Source: Flavobacterium silvisoli
GTDB lineage: Bacteria > Bacteroidota > Bacteroidia > Flavobacteriales > Flavobacteriaceae
Reading direction: 5' to 3'
Length of the DNA stretch: 64,000 bases
NCBI RefSeq assembly: GCF_004329815.1
Contig: NZ_SJPE01000003.1
Span: forward strand, 62,001-126,000
How positions within the stretch are numbered: the stretch's first letter is position 1; every line of letters starts with the position of its first letter. Shown one piece after another: positions 1 to 8,843 of the stretch. Under the pieces are notes generated by a model. The model was not told the DNA's origin. It did no database searches and was given only the letters and a program-made list of their open reading frames with translations. The position numbers and the translations under genes are program-made.

Positions 1-1
1 A

Positions 2-394
2 GCCAATGAAGGACTATTGCCGGCCATTTTAAACATGGTTGAAAAAGCTTCGGTAGCCGGAAAATTAAACATACAGGTCATTCCTTTCGGTCTGGATGAA
101 AAGTTGGAAAATGCGATTGAAGTTACGATTTTCAGGATGATACAGGAAATCATTACCAATGCCATAAAACACGCTAAAGCAACTGAAATCATCATTCAAC
201 TAACACAACATAAAGACAGCCTGAATATCATAGTTGAAGATAACGGCAAAGGATTCAATCCCAAAAACATAAATAAAAATAACGGAATGGGACTTACAAA
301 TATTGAAAAGAAAGTTGAACAGATGGGTGGTACTTTTACCATAGACAGTGCAGAAGGACGAGGCACCTCCATATTAATTGATCTACCTTTATGA
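2..394 (+). CDS. Sensor histidine kinase, C-terminal ATPase part (5' end outside window)
   Basis: The frame is open to the window edge, so only about the last 130 residues are present. They form a HATPase_c domain: N box EIITNAIKHA, G1 box VEDNGKGF, G2 box GMGLTNIEKKVEQMGG, ending at the strand IDLPL. This form, together with the LuxR-type regulator that follows, fits NarL-system kinases, whose HisKA_3 dimerisation domain would lie upstream. The stop overlaps the next start as ATGA, so the pair is probably translationally coupled. The protein should phosphorylate the regulator. The signal cannot be inferred because the sensor region is missing. Confidence 0.9.
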   Translation, partial: ANEGLLPAILNMVEKASVAGKLNIQVIPFGLDEKLENAIEVTIFRMIQEIITNAIKHAKATEIIIQLTQHKDSLNIIVEDNGKGFNPKNINKNNGMGLTNIEKKVEQMGGTFTIDSAEGRGTSILIDLPL

Positions 395-1002
395 TAACAT
401 TAGCTATAGCGGAAGACCACCAGGCATTAATTGACGGAATGAAACTATTCCTGAACAGCCAATCCGATATCCAGATTGTGGGAGAAGCCAATGACGGTGA
501 TGCGCTGATTGAATTGGTGAGATCCAAAAGACCCAGCATCGTTATCACAGACATTCGCATGCCCAAACGTGATGGCATCAGCGCTACTAAAATCATTAAA
601 GAAGAATTTCCGGAAACTAAGATTATCGCTTTCAGCATGTTTGACCAAACCGAAGCGGTAGAACAAATGAAACAAGCCGGGGCCTCAGGGTATATCATGA
701 AAAATTCTTCTCTTCAAAAAGTTTTAGAGGCCATCAGAACGGTAGATAAAGTTGGAAAATATTTTGATGATGCCATTCTGACCATAGATGACCTTACCAA
801 AGAAGTTGTAATTCTGAGTGCTCGAGAAAAAGACATCCTACGTCTGATAGGCGAAGGGCATTCCTCTCAGGATATCGCCGATATATTGTGCATCGGTAAA
901 ACCACAGTTGACACCCACCGAAAGAACATCATCAAAAAGATAAATGTTCATGGTAAAACTGATTTAATCCGATACGCTATAGAGCGAAAATACGATTTCT
1001 AA
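391..1002 (+). CDS. NarL/FixJ-family response regulator
   Basis: This 203-residue protein has a receiver domain at about residues 2-120, with acidic pocket AEDH near residue 9, phospho-acceptor Asp54 in VITDIRMP and the conserved Lys in GYIMKN. A LuxR-type helix-turn-helix follows at about 138-200 (LSAREKDILRLIGEG, then KTTVDTHRKNIIKKI). It should bind DNA as a phosphorylated dimer. It overlaps the kinase gene by four bases and is followed by a strong terminator, so the two genes form the end of one transcription unit. Target genes are not evident. Confidence 0.93.
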   Translation: MITLAIAEDHQALIDGMKLFLNSQSDIQIVGEANDGDALIELVRSKRPSIVITDIRMPKRDGISATKIIKEEFPETKIIAFSMFDQTEAVEQMKQAGASGYIMKNSSLQKVLEAIRTVDKVGKYFDDAILTIDDLTKEVVILSAREKDILRLIGEGHSSQDIADILCIGKTTVDTHRKNIIKKINVHGKTDLIRYAIERKYDF

Positions 1003-1031
1003 CTATTTTAAAGTAAGAAAAAAGATACTTG

Positions 1032-1060
1032 AAAATCCCCATCGTTGGGGATTTTTTTTT
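1032..1060 (+). terminator. Intrinsic terminator of the two-component operon
   Basis: Inverted repeat AAAATCCCCA / TGGGGATTTT with a 4-base loop runs into a T9 stretch, 30 bases after the regulator stop. Confidence 0.85.
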
Positions 1061-1251
1061 GATATTCATTCGCGAACTTTGAACTGTAATTTTCTTTAGC
1101 AAGAGATACAAAAAGAATGATACCCCCATACTGCATTCTGTTTAAAACAAAAGTACAAAGCCCCATATCGTAAGTTAATATTGTAAACAAAAATAGTCTG
1201 AAAGATTCGTTTCTGTTTCTGATAAATGAAGTTAGGTTAGTTAAGCAAAAT

Positions 1252-1295
1252 CCTGCCCGAAATTATTGTAGTTGTTTGATTCAGGGCAGGTTTTT
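1252..1295 (+). other. Hairpin with T-run inside the 1003-1415 gene-free stretch
   Basis: CCTGCCC (1252-1258) pairs with GGGCAGG (1284-1290) across a 25-base loop and is followed by TTTTT. It could be a weak terminator or part of a leader RNA. Apart from the terminator at 1032 and the inverted repeat at 1331, nothing else is recognisable between the response regulator and the small gene at 1416. The short reading frames there look non-coding. Confidence 0.4.
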
Positions 1296-1330
1296 CAAAG
1301 CAAGTATATAGATTAAAAACATACCTACCG

Positions 1331-1379
1331 CTTCACTTCCCCTTACAAATTTGAGACTTTTAGTAAGGGGATGGTGAAG
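1331..1379. repeat. Long imperfect inverted repeat before a small unknown gene
   Basis: CTTCACTTCCCCTTAC (1331-1346) is the near-exact reverse complement of GTAAGGGGATGGTGAAG (1363-1379), leaving a 16-base loop. The right arm ends 36 bases before the ATG at 1416. It is not followed by a T-run, so it is not a plain terminator. It may be a leader hairpin, a protein-binding site or a short dispersed repeat. Confidence 0.6.
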
Positions 1380-1415
1380 TGTCAGTTTTAAAAGAATAAC
1401 AAAAACACATAAATC

Positions 1416-1643
1416 ATGAGTTGGAATAACGTAGACACCCGTTGCAGAATAATGTATGGCGACCAATTAACTTCTAATCTGAAACCACAAGAGCGCAAAT
1501 TCATCATCCACACAATTGCAGAGGAGTTTCCTCATTTTTCGAGGGTAAGAATAGCCGCCTCTGTTGATCATTGTTTCAAAATTAATCAAGGTCCTATACC
1601 AAGACGAACTTTTTTAACCTTCATCCAAAATTTTCTGAGATAA
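1416..1643 (+). CDS. Small protein of unknown function (75 aa)
   Basis: I do not recognise the family. The frame has an ATG start (MSWNNVDTRCRI), no signal peptide and no membrane segment. It is basic near its end (PIPRRTFLTFIQNFLR) and contains two Cys and two His. It stands alone, with a strong inverted repeat upstream (1331-1379) and a hairpin terminator downstream (1742-1775), which supports its being an expressed unit. No function is proposed. It could still be a chance frame. Confidence 0.5.
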   Translation: MSWNNVDTRCRIMYGDQLTSNLKPQERKFIIHTIAEEFPHFSRVRIAASVDHCFKINQGPIPRRTFLTFIQNFLR

Positions 1644-1741
1644 AAATACAGAAGCTACAAAAAAAAGAAGCATTAATAGATAATTCCGAACAGATTTAAA
1701 GAATAACTTTTCGGAAAGTGGTAACTCATAAATACCACTAG

Positions 1742-1775
1742 AAAGCCGATAAAACACATGGCTTTATCGGCTTTT
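1742..1775. terminator. Bidirectional terminator
   Basis: A perfect 12-bp stem AAAGCCGATAAA / TTTATCGGCTTT with a 9-base loop lies between the convergent genes ending at 1643 and 1816. The T-run is short, so efficiency is uncertain. Confidence 0.65.
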
Positions 1776-1815
1776 GAATTCCGTTAATTTTGTTGGTACA
1801 ATAAAAACTGTAGAA

Positions 1816-2493
1816 TTATTTTTTGGTGTTATCTTTTAGCTCGAACAGTTTCTTCATTTCATTGGCTTTATCCACTTCATTGATAGCCATTAAAGATTGG
1901 GCATAGCGATAGTAATATACCGGCTCTAAATCTGTGGTCATTTCAAACAAATCACAATACCAACCGGCGGCTGAGACTAAATCATCATCAAAGAAACTAC
2001 GGTCTGCCACTTTTTTGAGCATTTCAACCGATTTATATCCTTTGTTGATAACCCTCTCATAGGTATTTAAAATATTAATTTTAACAGAAGAATTACCGGG
2101 TTTTGCTGTGTTAAGCTCCGTTTTAGAAGGACTAACTTTAGAATCACCAACAGTCTTAACCGAAGCATTGGAAAAATTACCGGTAACTACTGTCGTTTTT
2201 TCTCTTACGTATTTGGGTTTTATTACCCTGACATTGTTAGGCCCCAAATCGTTAGTATTCACCAAACTCATATCCGGAACGGTATAAGTACTGGTGCTGC
2301 CACCAAAGGTTTGATTAATCTTTTCTTCTACGTGATAAGATTCAACCTTAAATTGTTTATCAGACATTTTGTCTGACATTACCACGGTATTGCCCCATTT
2401 TGCAGTAGTCGCTACGCCGTCATTATGTTGTGCAAAACAGTTGAAAGAAAAACCTATGGTAATAGCTGTGAAAAGAAATGTATAATTTTTCAT
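1816..2493 (-). CDS. Secreted TPR-like protein resembling the N-terminal part of PorE/OmpA-type proteins
   Basis: This 225-residue protein has a clear signal peptide (MKNYTFLFTAITIGFSFNCFAQ). The central part is Ser/Thr/Lys-rich and low in complexity. The C-terminal 90 residues contain helical repeats with EPVYYYRYAQSL and GYKSVEMLKKVADRSF. From memory, this signature occurs in the TPR segment of flavobacterial OmpA-family proteins, but the PD40 and OmpA domains of those proteins are absent. It is either a stand-alone paralogue or a shortened form, probably periplasmic or at the outer membrane. It is a single-gene unit. The TPR-like call is fairly sure; the role is unknown. Confidence 0.75.
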   Translation of the reverse strand: MKNYTFLFTAITIGFSFNCFAQHNDGVATTAKWGNTVVMSDKMSDKQFKVESYHVEEKINQTFGGSTSTYTVPDMSLVNTNDLGPNNVRVIKPKYVREKTTVVTGNFSNASVKTVGDSKVSPSKTELNTAKPGNSSVKINILNTYERVINKGYKSVEMLKKVADRSFFDDDLVSAAGWYCDLFEMTTDLEPVYYYRYAQSLMAINEVDKANEMKKLFELKDNTKK

Positions 2494-2782
2494 ATTAACT
2501 TAAATTAAAGGTTATTACAAAAAATTCAGGGTTAATAAAGGTACTCAAAATTTAATCTCAAAACCATATTTTATACGATTTATTTTTAGGCAAAACAGAA
2601 TTAAATCTATTGACATAAAACGAGTTAGCACAAAACACATATCAACTGATATTCTGAAAAGCACATCATCATTTTTTCAGTTGCAAAGCAATATCTCATA
2701 AATAATTATTAGTTTAGTGAAACCTTGTCGGTATACCTTCTACTGTAAAATGAAGAATTCAAAAAATTAAAAACCATTGAAA

Positions 2783-3067
2783 ATGATAAAACCAACCATC
2801 GCATTAAATTTCAGTATAATTGAGCATGTGGTGAATGATATCAAAATTGCTGATTTACTCAATAGCCGAGATCAAAATCCACTGACATTCGGTATGGAAA
2901 CCCGATGCAGGATTATCCCTGAAAAATCCTCACATTCAAACCTGATTTATATACTTGAGTTCACTTATAAAGCGCCTGACAATTTAAATCACCTTGATGA
3001 TGTAGCTGTTTTGGTAGAAGTTACGGAAGGACCGGTTATTCAAATTTTAGAATTTAAAATTACATAA
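2783..3067 (+). CDS. Protein of unknown function (94 aa)
   Basis: The ATG at 2783 is preferred over a TTG two codons upstream. There is no signal peptide or membrane segment. Alternating hydrophobic residues (LIYILEFTYKAP, DVAVLVEVTEG, IQILEFKIT) suggest a small, mainly beta-strand cytoplasmic protein. The next gene follows after 36 bases and may be co-transcribed. I do not recognise the family. Confidence 0.6.
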   Translation: MIKPTIALNFSIIEHVVNDIKIADLLNSRDQNPLTFGMETRCRIIPEKSSHSNLIYILEFTYKAPDNLNHLDDVAVLVEVTEGPVIQILEFKIT

Positions 3068-3103
3068 CACTATATAAATCGCTTAATCCAATCAAAGAAC
3101 ATC

Positions 3104-3529
3104 ATGAAAAAGACAATAAATTTCATCCTAGCACTATTCATAGTATCTGTTACTCAAAAAATTACTGCTCAGAAAATTGAATTAAAAAACAATACGGTTG
3201 TGATGGAGGACAAACCTATTTTTTCATTTGATAAAAAAGCCATGAATAATGAATTCCATTTATTCAAACTAAATTCAAAAGAAGAGGTACTAATTCTGCA
3301 ACACCAACACGTAGGAGCTGATACCGGTGCCAAGGATGATTTCAAGAAAATTATTTTCCCCAGCCAAAATATCACTATAGAATCAAGAGTTTTGCAAAAG
3401 AAAAATTGGAAATTCTTGGTACAGCTGTTACTTGACGAAAAAGTCATTGACACGGATGGCAATATTGATGTCCGAAATTTGGAACGATTTTCCGGTAAAT
3501 ACAATGAGAAAATAACCTTAAAAAAATAG
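3104..3529 (+). CDS. Secreted protein of unknown function (141 aa)
   Basis: A signal peptide (MKKTINFILALFIVSVTQKITAQ) precedes about 118 charged, Lys-rich residues with no recognisable domain. The product is probably periplasmic. The gene ends only 4 bases from the convergent end of birA with no obvious terminator between them, so the two transcripts may overlap at their 3' ends. Confidence 0.65.
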   Translation: MKKTINFILALFIVSVTQKITAQKIELKNNTVVMEDKPIFSFDKKAMNNEFHLFKLNSKEEVLILQHQHVGADTGAKDDFKKIIFPSQNITIESRVLQKKNWKFLVQLLLDEKVIDTDGNIDVRNLERFSGKYNEKITLKK

Positions 3530-3533
3530 GGCT

Positions 3534-4265
3534 CTAGAACAGCATTTTGATTTCTTTGATGTCATAACGAACAACGGAGTCGTCTTCCAGCATAACAGCT
3601 AATCTACCTTCATGGGTTACCCCTTTAATAATTCCCATAAACCGATTTCCTTTGGAGTCTTCAAAAGCACACGGGTAATCGAGTTTGAATAGCATTTTAC
3701 GGTAGTTTTCCCAAAGCAACTGAGCATTTTGTTCTAAGTCAGCCACAGTAGTCTGAATACCTTTTCCAAATAAAAGAGCCATATCCTCCGGATTATAATC
3801 CAATCCTGTTATGCGTGTCAGAGAAGTTGCTTGAGGTAACCATTCAAAGTCCGTTTGATTCAAATTCAAACCCAAGCCTACTACAGCGGTAAAACTCCCA
3901 TCCGACTTGAAGGTGTTTTCAATCAATATACCGCCCAATTTCTTGCCGCCTGCCATAATGTCGTTAGGCCACTTTATTTTTAATTCAGGAATATTCAGCG
4001 AAAATAAAACTTTCATCACCCCCAAGGTTACCGCCACATTAAAATCAAAAAGATGCTCACCCTCAAGCCTCACCTCTTTAAACAAGATGCTCATAGTGAG
4101 GTTTTTACCAGGCTCACTTACCCACTTAGCCCCCATTTGCCCTCTGCCTTTGGTTTGTTCACGAGCCGTGACTATTGTAAAATTAGTAACCTCTTTTTCT
4201 CTGGCCAATTGCTTTAAATAATCATTTGTAGAATCTATGGCATCGAGTTTGATTATAGGGAGCAT
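3534..4265 (-). CDS. birA: Biotin--[acetyl-CoA-carboxylase] ligase
   Basis: This enzyme makes biotinyl-5'-AMP and attaches biotin to the carboxyl-carrier protein. In the 243-residue product the ATP/biotin site is GRGQMGAKW (about 40-48), followed by the KWPNDI motif (about 98-103) and GGILIE. The start MLPIIKLDAIDST is used because the family begins just before this conserved IDSTN segment. A longer frame upstream would overlap the rsfS promoter region. There is no N-terminal helix-turn-helix, so it is a ligase only, not a repressor. It is divergent from rsfS. Confidence 0.93.
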   Translation of the reverse strand: MLPIIKLDAIDSTNDYLKQLAREKEVTNFTIVTAREQTKGRGQMGAKWVSEPGKNLTMSILFKEVRLEGEHLFDFNVAVTLGVMKVLFSLNIPELKIKWPNDIMAGGKKLGGILIENTFKSDGSFTAVVGLGLNLNQTDFEWLPQATSLTRITGLDYNPEDMALLFGKGIQTTVADLEQNAQLLWENYRKMLFKLDYPCAFEDSKGNRFMGIIKGVTHEGRLAVMLEDDSVVRYDIKEIKMLF

Positions 4266-4325
4266 ACGAAAGTTTTTTACAATAAATTTTAGACTTTTGT
4301 TAAGTAAAAATAATGACAAAAGTAA

Positions 4326-4333
4326 TACCTTTG
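4326..4333 (+). promoter_or_regulatory. -7 box of the rsfS-ftsH promoter
   Basis: TACCTTTG matches the Bacteroidota -7 consensus TAnnTTTG, 21 bases before the chosen rsfS start. No -33 TTTG is found at the usual 19-21 base distance; the nearest, at 4296, leaves 26. Confidence 0.5.
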
Positions 4334-4354
4334 TCCAACATACATAAATACTAC

Positions 4355-4726
4355 ATGGCGAAAAAAGCAGTTCAGACCGATGTTCTTTTAGCGAGCATCA
4401 TTAAAGGCATTGAAGAAGTAAAAGGAAATGACATTGACATCCTCGATTTGAGGGACATAGATACAGCAGTTTGTGATTATTTTATCATCTGTAACGGTAA
4501 CTCAAACACTCAAGTTAACGCAATCGTTAACTCCATTCAAAAAATAGTTTCTAAAGAATTAAAAGACAAACCTTGGCATGTTGAAGGAACGGACAACGGC
4601 GAGTGGGTTTTAATGGATTATGTGAACATTGTAGTGCATGTTTTTCAGAAACAAATTCGCGAATTTTATAACATTGAAGGCCTTTGGGGCGATGCCAAAA
4701 TCACTACCATACAAACTAATTATTAA
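4355..4726 (+). CDS. rsfS: Ribosomal silencing factor RsfS
   Basis: RsfS (Iojap/DUF143) binds ribosomal protein uL14 and blocks joining of the subunits when nutrients are scarce. The 123-residue protein shows the family motifs DYFIICNGNSNTQV, WVLMDYVNIVVHVF and REFYNIEGLWGDA. The start MAKKAVQTD is chosen because the frame's earlier ATG (4313) lies upstream of the likely promoter box. It is followed after 14 bases by ftsH, with which it is probably co-transcribed, an arrangement I remember as common in flavobacteria. Confidence 0.93.
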   Translation: MAKKAVQTDVLLASIIKGIEEVKGNDIDILDLRDIDTAVCDYFIICNGNSNTQVNAIVNSIQKIVSKELKDKPWHVEGTDNGEWVLMDYVNIVVHVFQKQIREFYNIEGLWGDAKITTIQTNY

Positions 4727-4740
4727 TAGCTTACACAAAA

Positions 4741-6663
4741 ATGGCTGACGAAAAAAAATCTAATAATTTTAAATATAGTCCGTGGTGGATATATATCGGC
4801 TTAATCGCCATATTCTTCGCCCTTAATTATTTTGGCGGTTCTAATTTTCAGGATGCTGCCAAAATAACTTCCTCAAAATTCAATGAATACCTTGAAAAAG
4901 GGCAAATTGAAAAAGTGGTAGTTTATAACAAAACCGAAGGAGAAGCTTATTTAACTAAAGCCGCTCTTAAAGACAAAGCACACGTCAAAGTTGCCAAAGA
5001 CATGCTGGGTAATCCAAGCAAAGGACCTCACTACTCCTTTGATATTGGTAACGACGAAGTGTTTCAAAACAAAATTGAGAAAGCCAAACTTGAAGGCAAG
5101 CTGAAAGACTACGATTTCAAACCAAAAAGTAATTGGACAGAACTCTTAATCAGCCTATTGCCAATCATTGTCATCATTGGTTTGTGGATATTGATTATGC
5201 GACGTATGTCGGGTGGTGGAGCCGGTGGAGCCGGTGGTCAAATCTTTAACATTGGAAAATCAAGAGCCAAACTCTTTGACGAGAAAACCGATGTAAAAAT
5301 TACGTTCAAAGATGTTGCCGGACTTGAAGGAGCCAAGGAAGAAGTACAAGAAATTGTAGAGTTTTTGAAAAACCCTGAAAAATACACTTCATTAGGAGGA
5401 AAAATTCCTAAGGGAGCCTTGTTAGTTGGACCTCCGGGAACCGGAAAAACTCTATTAGCCAAAGCGGTGGCCGGAGAAGCCAAAGTACCGTTTTTCTCTT
5501 TATCGGGTTCTGATTTCGTAGAAATGTTCGTAGGTGTCGGAGCTTCGCGTGTGAGAGACTTATTCAAGCAGGCTAAGGATAAATCACCATCAATCATATT
5601 CATAGACGAAATTGATGCTGTGGGTCGTGCCCGTGGCAAAAACAACTTCTCGGGTTCAAATGACGAACGCGAAAATACCCTGAATCAGTTATTGACCGAA
5701 ATGGATGGCTTCGGAACCAATACGCATGTCATTGTATTAGCCGCTACCAACAGAGCTGATGTATTGGACAAAGCATTGATGCGTGCCGGGCGTTTTGATC
5801 GTCAGATTTATGTTGATTTGCCGGATATCCGCGAGCGTAAAGAAATTTTTGAAGTGCACCTCAAACCTTTGAAAAAAGTAGACGATTTAGACATTGATTT
5901 CTTAGCAAAACAGACTCCGGGATTCTCTGGAGCTGATATTGCAAACGTATGTAATGAAGCTGCATTAATAGCTGCCCGTAACAACAAAACAGCCGTAGAC
6001 AAACAAGATTTTCTGGATGCTGTTGACCGTATTGTAGGTGGTTTAGAAAAGAAAAATAAAATTGTAACTACCGATGAAAAGCGTGCTATTGCCGTGCACG
6101 AGGCAGGCCATGCCACCGTAAGCTGGATGTTGGAACACGCCGCACCATTGGTAAAAGTAACCATAGTACCCAGAGGACAAAGTTTAGGTGCTGCCTGGTA
6201 CTTACCGGAAGAACGTTTAATTGTACGTCCGGAGCAAATGCTAGATGAAATGTGTGCCGCCATGGGAGGTCGTGCCGCTGAAAAAGTTATGTTCAACAAA
6301 ATTTCAACCGGTGCTTTGAGCGATTTGGAAAAAGTAACCAAACAGGCCCGTGCCATGGTGACCATTTACGGTTTGAATGACAAACTGGGCAATATAACCT
6401 ATTACGATTCTTCGGGTCAGAGCGAATACAATTTCTCTAAACCTTATTCAGAAGAAACGGCTCAAACCATAGACAAAGAAATTTCAAATTTAATCGAAAC
6501 TGAATACCAAAGGGCGATTAAAATTTTGGAGGACAACAAAGATAAATTAGAGCAATTAGCCAATATATTAATTGAAAAAGAAGTTATTTTCAAGGATGAT
6601 TTAGAGACCATTTTTGGCAAAAGACCTTTCAATATTCCGGCCGAAGAGACCGATATAGTGTAG
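4741..6663 (+). CDS. ftsH: ATP-dependent zinc metalloprotease FtsH
   Basis: This membrane-bound AAA+ protease degrades misfolded membrane proteins and regulatory substrates. The 640 residues comprise TM1 at about 15-32, a periplasmic domain, TM2 at about 134-153, Walker A GPPGTGKT at 230-237, Walker B IIFIDEID, a second region of homology around [18 protein letters not shown], and the zinc site HEAGH at 453-457. The segment GGGAGGAGG after TM2 is a typical flexible linker. All key residues are present and the length is normal. A strong terminator follows. Confidence 0.97.
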   Translation: MADEKKSNNFKYSPWWIYIGLIAIFFALNYFGGSNFQDAAKITSSKFNEYLEKGQIEKVVVYNKTEGEAYLTKAALKDKAHVKVAKDMLGNPSKGPHYSFDIGNDEVFQNKIEKAKLEGKLKDYDFKPKSNWTELLISLLPIIVIIGLWILIMRRMSGGGAGGAGGQIFNIGKSRAKLFDEKTDVKITFKDVAGLEGAKEEVQEIVEFLKNPEKYTSLGGKIPKGALLVGPPGTGKTLLAKAVAGEAKVPFFSLSGSDFVEMFVGVGASRVRDLFKQAKDKSPSIIFIDEIDAVGRARGKNNFSGSNDERENTLNQLLTEMDGFGTNTHVIVLAATNRADVLDKALMRAGRFDRQIYVDLPDIRERKEIFEVHLKPLKKVDDLDIDFLAKQTPGFSGADIANVCNEAALIAARNNKTAVDKQDFLDAVDRIVGGLEKKNKIVTTDEKRAIAVHEAGHATVSWMLEHAAPLVKVTIVPRGQSLGAAWYLPEERLIVRPEQMLDEMCAAMGGRAAEKVMFNKISTGALSDLEKVTKQARAMVTIYGLNDKLGNITYYDSSGQSEYNFSKPYSEETAQTIDKEISNLIETEYQRAIKILEDNKDKLEQLANILIEKEVIFKDDLETIFGKRPFNIPAEETDIV

Positions 6664-6690
6664 TCAAAACCTACATTTAACATTTTTTTA

Positions 6691-6730
6691 AAATCTTAAT
6701 TCAAAACATGTTTTTGAATTAAGATTTTTT
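6691..6730 (+). terminator. Terminator after ftsH
   Basis: A perfect 16-bp stem AAATCTTAATTCAAAA / TTTTGAATTAAGATTT with a 5-base loop runs into further T residues. It separates rsfS-ftsH from the lipid operon. Confidence 0.85.
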
Positions 6731-6738
6731 TATCTTTG
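6731..6738 (+). promoter_or_regulatory. -7 box of the LUD-cdsA-psd operon
   Basis: TATCTTTG fits TAnnTTTG and lies 40 bases before the ATG of the LUD gene, directly behind the ftsH terminator. A -33 element at the normal distance is not obvious because that position falls in the terminator stem. Confidence 0.5.
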
Positions 6739-6778
6739 AGGGATTTCAAATTCTAAACAAGATTATACCCACACAAGC

Positions 6779-7384
6779 ATGAGTCTTTTCAGAAAATTTT
6801 TTGGCGCTGGTAACGATGCCTCTGACGAAGAAAGTCAAAGCGAATTCAACAATACTCCTTCCAGCTTTTCACTACTGCCTGTAGATGAAAAGTTTACTTA
6901 TAATTTCAAAAAAAACGGCGGTAAATTTTTATACTGTGAAAACTTGAGCGAAGTAAAAGATCAGTTTTTAAACATTTTGGAAGAAAACGATTGGTTCGAA
7001 TGTGAAGCCCTTTGTTATGAACCCAAATTATTCAGCATGCTTGACGAAAACAAGCTTAGTTACGATAAACCGCAAAACCCAAAATTTCTTTTTGCCAGTT
7101 GTGAAAACCTGATTGCCGATGAAGGTTCGGTACTTTTTTCATCTAATCAAATCAAACAAAACAAACCCAATGACCTCCCGATAAACATCATAATTTTGGC
7201 CACAACCAGTCAAATACTGGAAACCAAAAGCGATGGGCTTCGTGTCATCAAAAAGAAATACGACAAAGATTATCCAACTAATATCACGACCATAAAATAT
7301 TTCGAAAAAGCAAAGGACGAGGACTTTCTGCAATACGGAAGCACCGCCAAGAATTTATATCTTTTGCTGCTAGAAGATTTATAG
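6779..7384 (+). CDS. LUD-domain (LutC/YkgG-like) protein
   Basis: The 201-residue cytoplasmic protein resembles the short LUD-family members that flavobacteria carry before cdsA. The N-terminal 30 residues are polar and probably unordered. The core has FASCENLIADEGSVLFSS and NIIILATTSQILET, corresponding to the LUD strand-turn pattern. LutC itself belongs to the lactate-oxidation LutABC complex, but no lutA or lutB is nearby, so that function should not be assumed. The gene ends one base before cdsA. Confidence 0.75.
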   Translation: MSLFRKFFGAGNDASDEESQSEFNNTPSSFSLLPVDEKFTYNFKKNGGKFLYCENLSEVKDQFLNILEENDWFECEALCYEPKLFSMLDENKLSYDKPQNPKFLFASCENLIADEGSVLFSSNQIKQNKPNDLPINIIILATTSQILETKSDGLRVIKKKYDKDYPTNITTIKYFEKAKDEDFLQYGSTAKNLYLLLLEDL

Positions 7385-7385
7385 C

Positions 7386-8189
7386 ATGAGTACTACTTTA
7401 ACCAGAGCCCTTTCGGGAGCCGTGTATGTCCTCCTTTTAGTTGGTGCTACGTTATATTCACAGTATAGTTTCTTACTGTTGTTTGGATTGTTACTTATTT
7501 TTTCGACGGTCGAATTTTGCAAATTGATTCACTTAAAGCCTATAGTTCCTCTTGTATTGGCCACGGGTGCTTTTATTCTTTTCAATTTAAATAATACTGT
7601 AAAAACGAACGAAATACTATTGCTCATAGCGGCTCTATTAGTATCCTTTCGGGCATTGCTGTTTCTTTTTGAAAAACAAAGCAAACTGCTTGATCGAAAT
7701 TCCAAATATGTATTTTTGATTGGGTATCTCATCATACCAATTATTATTTTTACCAAAATCCCTTTTATAGCTAACGAGTACCATCCGGAAGTTATCATCA
7801 GCATTCTGGTTCTGATATGGACCAATGACACATTCGCTTATTTGGTGGGAAGAAGCATGGGAAAAAATAAACTTTTTGAAAGAGTATCACCTAAAAAAAC
7901 CATTGAAGGATTTGTAGGAGGTCTCATTTTTTCAATAATAGCCGGTTTTTTACTGGCTCAGTTTTATCTTGACGAATCCCTTATCCAATGGATGATTATT
8001 GCAGTTATCGTTAGTACTTTCGGCACTCTTGGTGATTTAATCGAATCAAAATTCAAACGAAATGCTGGGGTCAAAGACAGTGGCAATATCATGCCCGGAC
8101 ACGGCGGTTTTCTAGATCGCTTAGATAGTATTATATTTGCGGCACCATTTGTCTATTTGTTTTATCAAATTTTATATTATGTTTCATAA
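7386..8189 (+). CDS. cdsA: Phosphatidate cytidylyltransferase
   Basis: CdsA makes CDP-diacylglycerol from CTP and phosphatidate, the precursor of all phospholipids. The 267-residue protein is strongly hydrophobic with about seven or eight TM segments. It ends with the family signature region ESKFKRNAGVKDSGNIMPG followed by HGGFLDRLDS. It overlaps psd by 11 bases, so the lipid genes are coupled. This places CDP-DAG formation beside phosphatidylserine decarboxylation. Confidence 0.95.
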   Translation: MSTTLTRALSGAVYVLLLVGATLYSQYSFLLLFGLLLIFSTVEFCKLIHLKPIVPLVLATGAFILFNLNNTVKTNEILLLIAALLVSFRALLFLFEKQSKLLDRNSKYVFLIGYLIIPIIIFTKIPFIANEYHPEVIISILVLIWTNDTFAYLVGRSMGKNKLFERVSPKKTIEGFVGGLIFSIIAGFLLAQFYLDESLIQWMIIAVIVSTFGTLGDLIESKFKRNAGVKDSGNIMPGHGGFLDRLDSIIFAAPFVYLFYQILYYVS

Positions 8190-8832
8190 AGAAGGCGGAA
8201 AAATTATTGCAATAGCAACCTCATTAACGGTTATCATTTTTCTTTTATCACACAAATTCGTTGCTGATATATTTTGGTTGGAAAAAGGAATTCAGGTTGT
8301 TACGTTGTTTTTCCTAATCATGATTTTACAGTTTTTCCGAAATCCGAAACGAACAGTAGAAATCAATGACCATCATATCATTGCTCCGGTAGACGGAAAA
8401 GTGGTAGTAATTGAAGAAGTTTTTGAAGAAGAATATTTCAAAGACAAACGTTTACAGGTTTCCATCTTCATGTCGCCTATAAATGTTCACGTTACGCGAT
8501 ACGCGGCCAGTGGAAAAATAAAATTCAGCAAATACCATCCCGGTAAATACTTGGTAGCCTGGCATCCTAAAGCCAGTACTGAAAACGAAAGAACAACTGT
8601 AGTCATCGAAACTAAAGAATTTGGTGAAATACTCTACCGTCAAATTGCCGGTGCTTTGGCCAGAAGAATTGTAAACTACGCCGAAGAGGGACAACAAGTT
8701 GTTCAGGGTGAAGATGCCGGTTTCATCAAATTTGGTTCAAGAGTAGACATCTATTTGCCTTTGGGAACCAAAATAAATGTACATTTGAATGACAAAGCTG
8801 TTGGTGGAAAAACCATAGTTGCCACAAAATAA
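8179..8832 (+). CDS. psd: Phosphatidylserine decarboxylase proenzyme
   Basis: The enzyme converts phosphatidylserine to phosphatidylethanolamine using a pyruvoyl group made by self-cleavage. The 217-residue form is the short type: two N-terminal hydrophobic segments, the motif FMSPINVHVTRY, and the cleavage site KFGSRVD, where Ser187 should become the pyruvoyl group. The start MFHKEGGK is inside the cdsA 3' end and is preferred to an earlier in-frame ATG (8137). No phosphatidylserine synthase gene is in the window. Confidence 0.94.
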   Translation: MFHKEGGKIIAIATSLTVIIFLLSHKFVADIFWLEKGIQVVTLFFLIMILQFFRNPKRTVEINDHHIIAPVDGKVVVIEEVFEEEYFKDKRLQVSIFMSPINVHVTRYAASGKIKFSKYHPGKYLVAWHPKASTENERTTVVIETKEFGEILYRQIAGALARRIVNYAEEGQQVVQGEDAGFIKFGSRVDIYLPLGTKINVHLNDKAVGGKTIVATK

Positions 8833-8843
8833 ACCCTTATACT

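Noticed and set aside
1008..1190. Minus-strand frame after the response regulator gene
   Set aside because: It contains the two-component terminator in its 3' part and has no coding-like composition or homologue I recognise.
1416..3067. Shared TRCRI segment in the two small unknown proteins at 1416 and 2783
   Set aside because: Only five residues match and the flanking sequences differ, so common origin is not supported.
5238..6365. Open frames antisense to ftsH (135 and 185 codons)
   Set aside because: They mirror the conserved AAA and protease regions of ftsH, show Ser/Thr/Ala-rich translated noise and have no independent signals.
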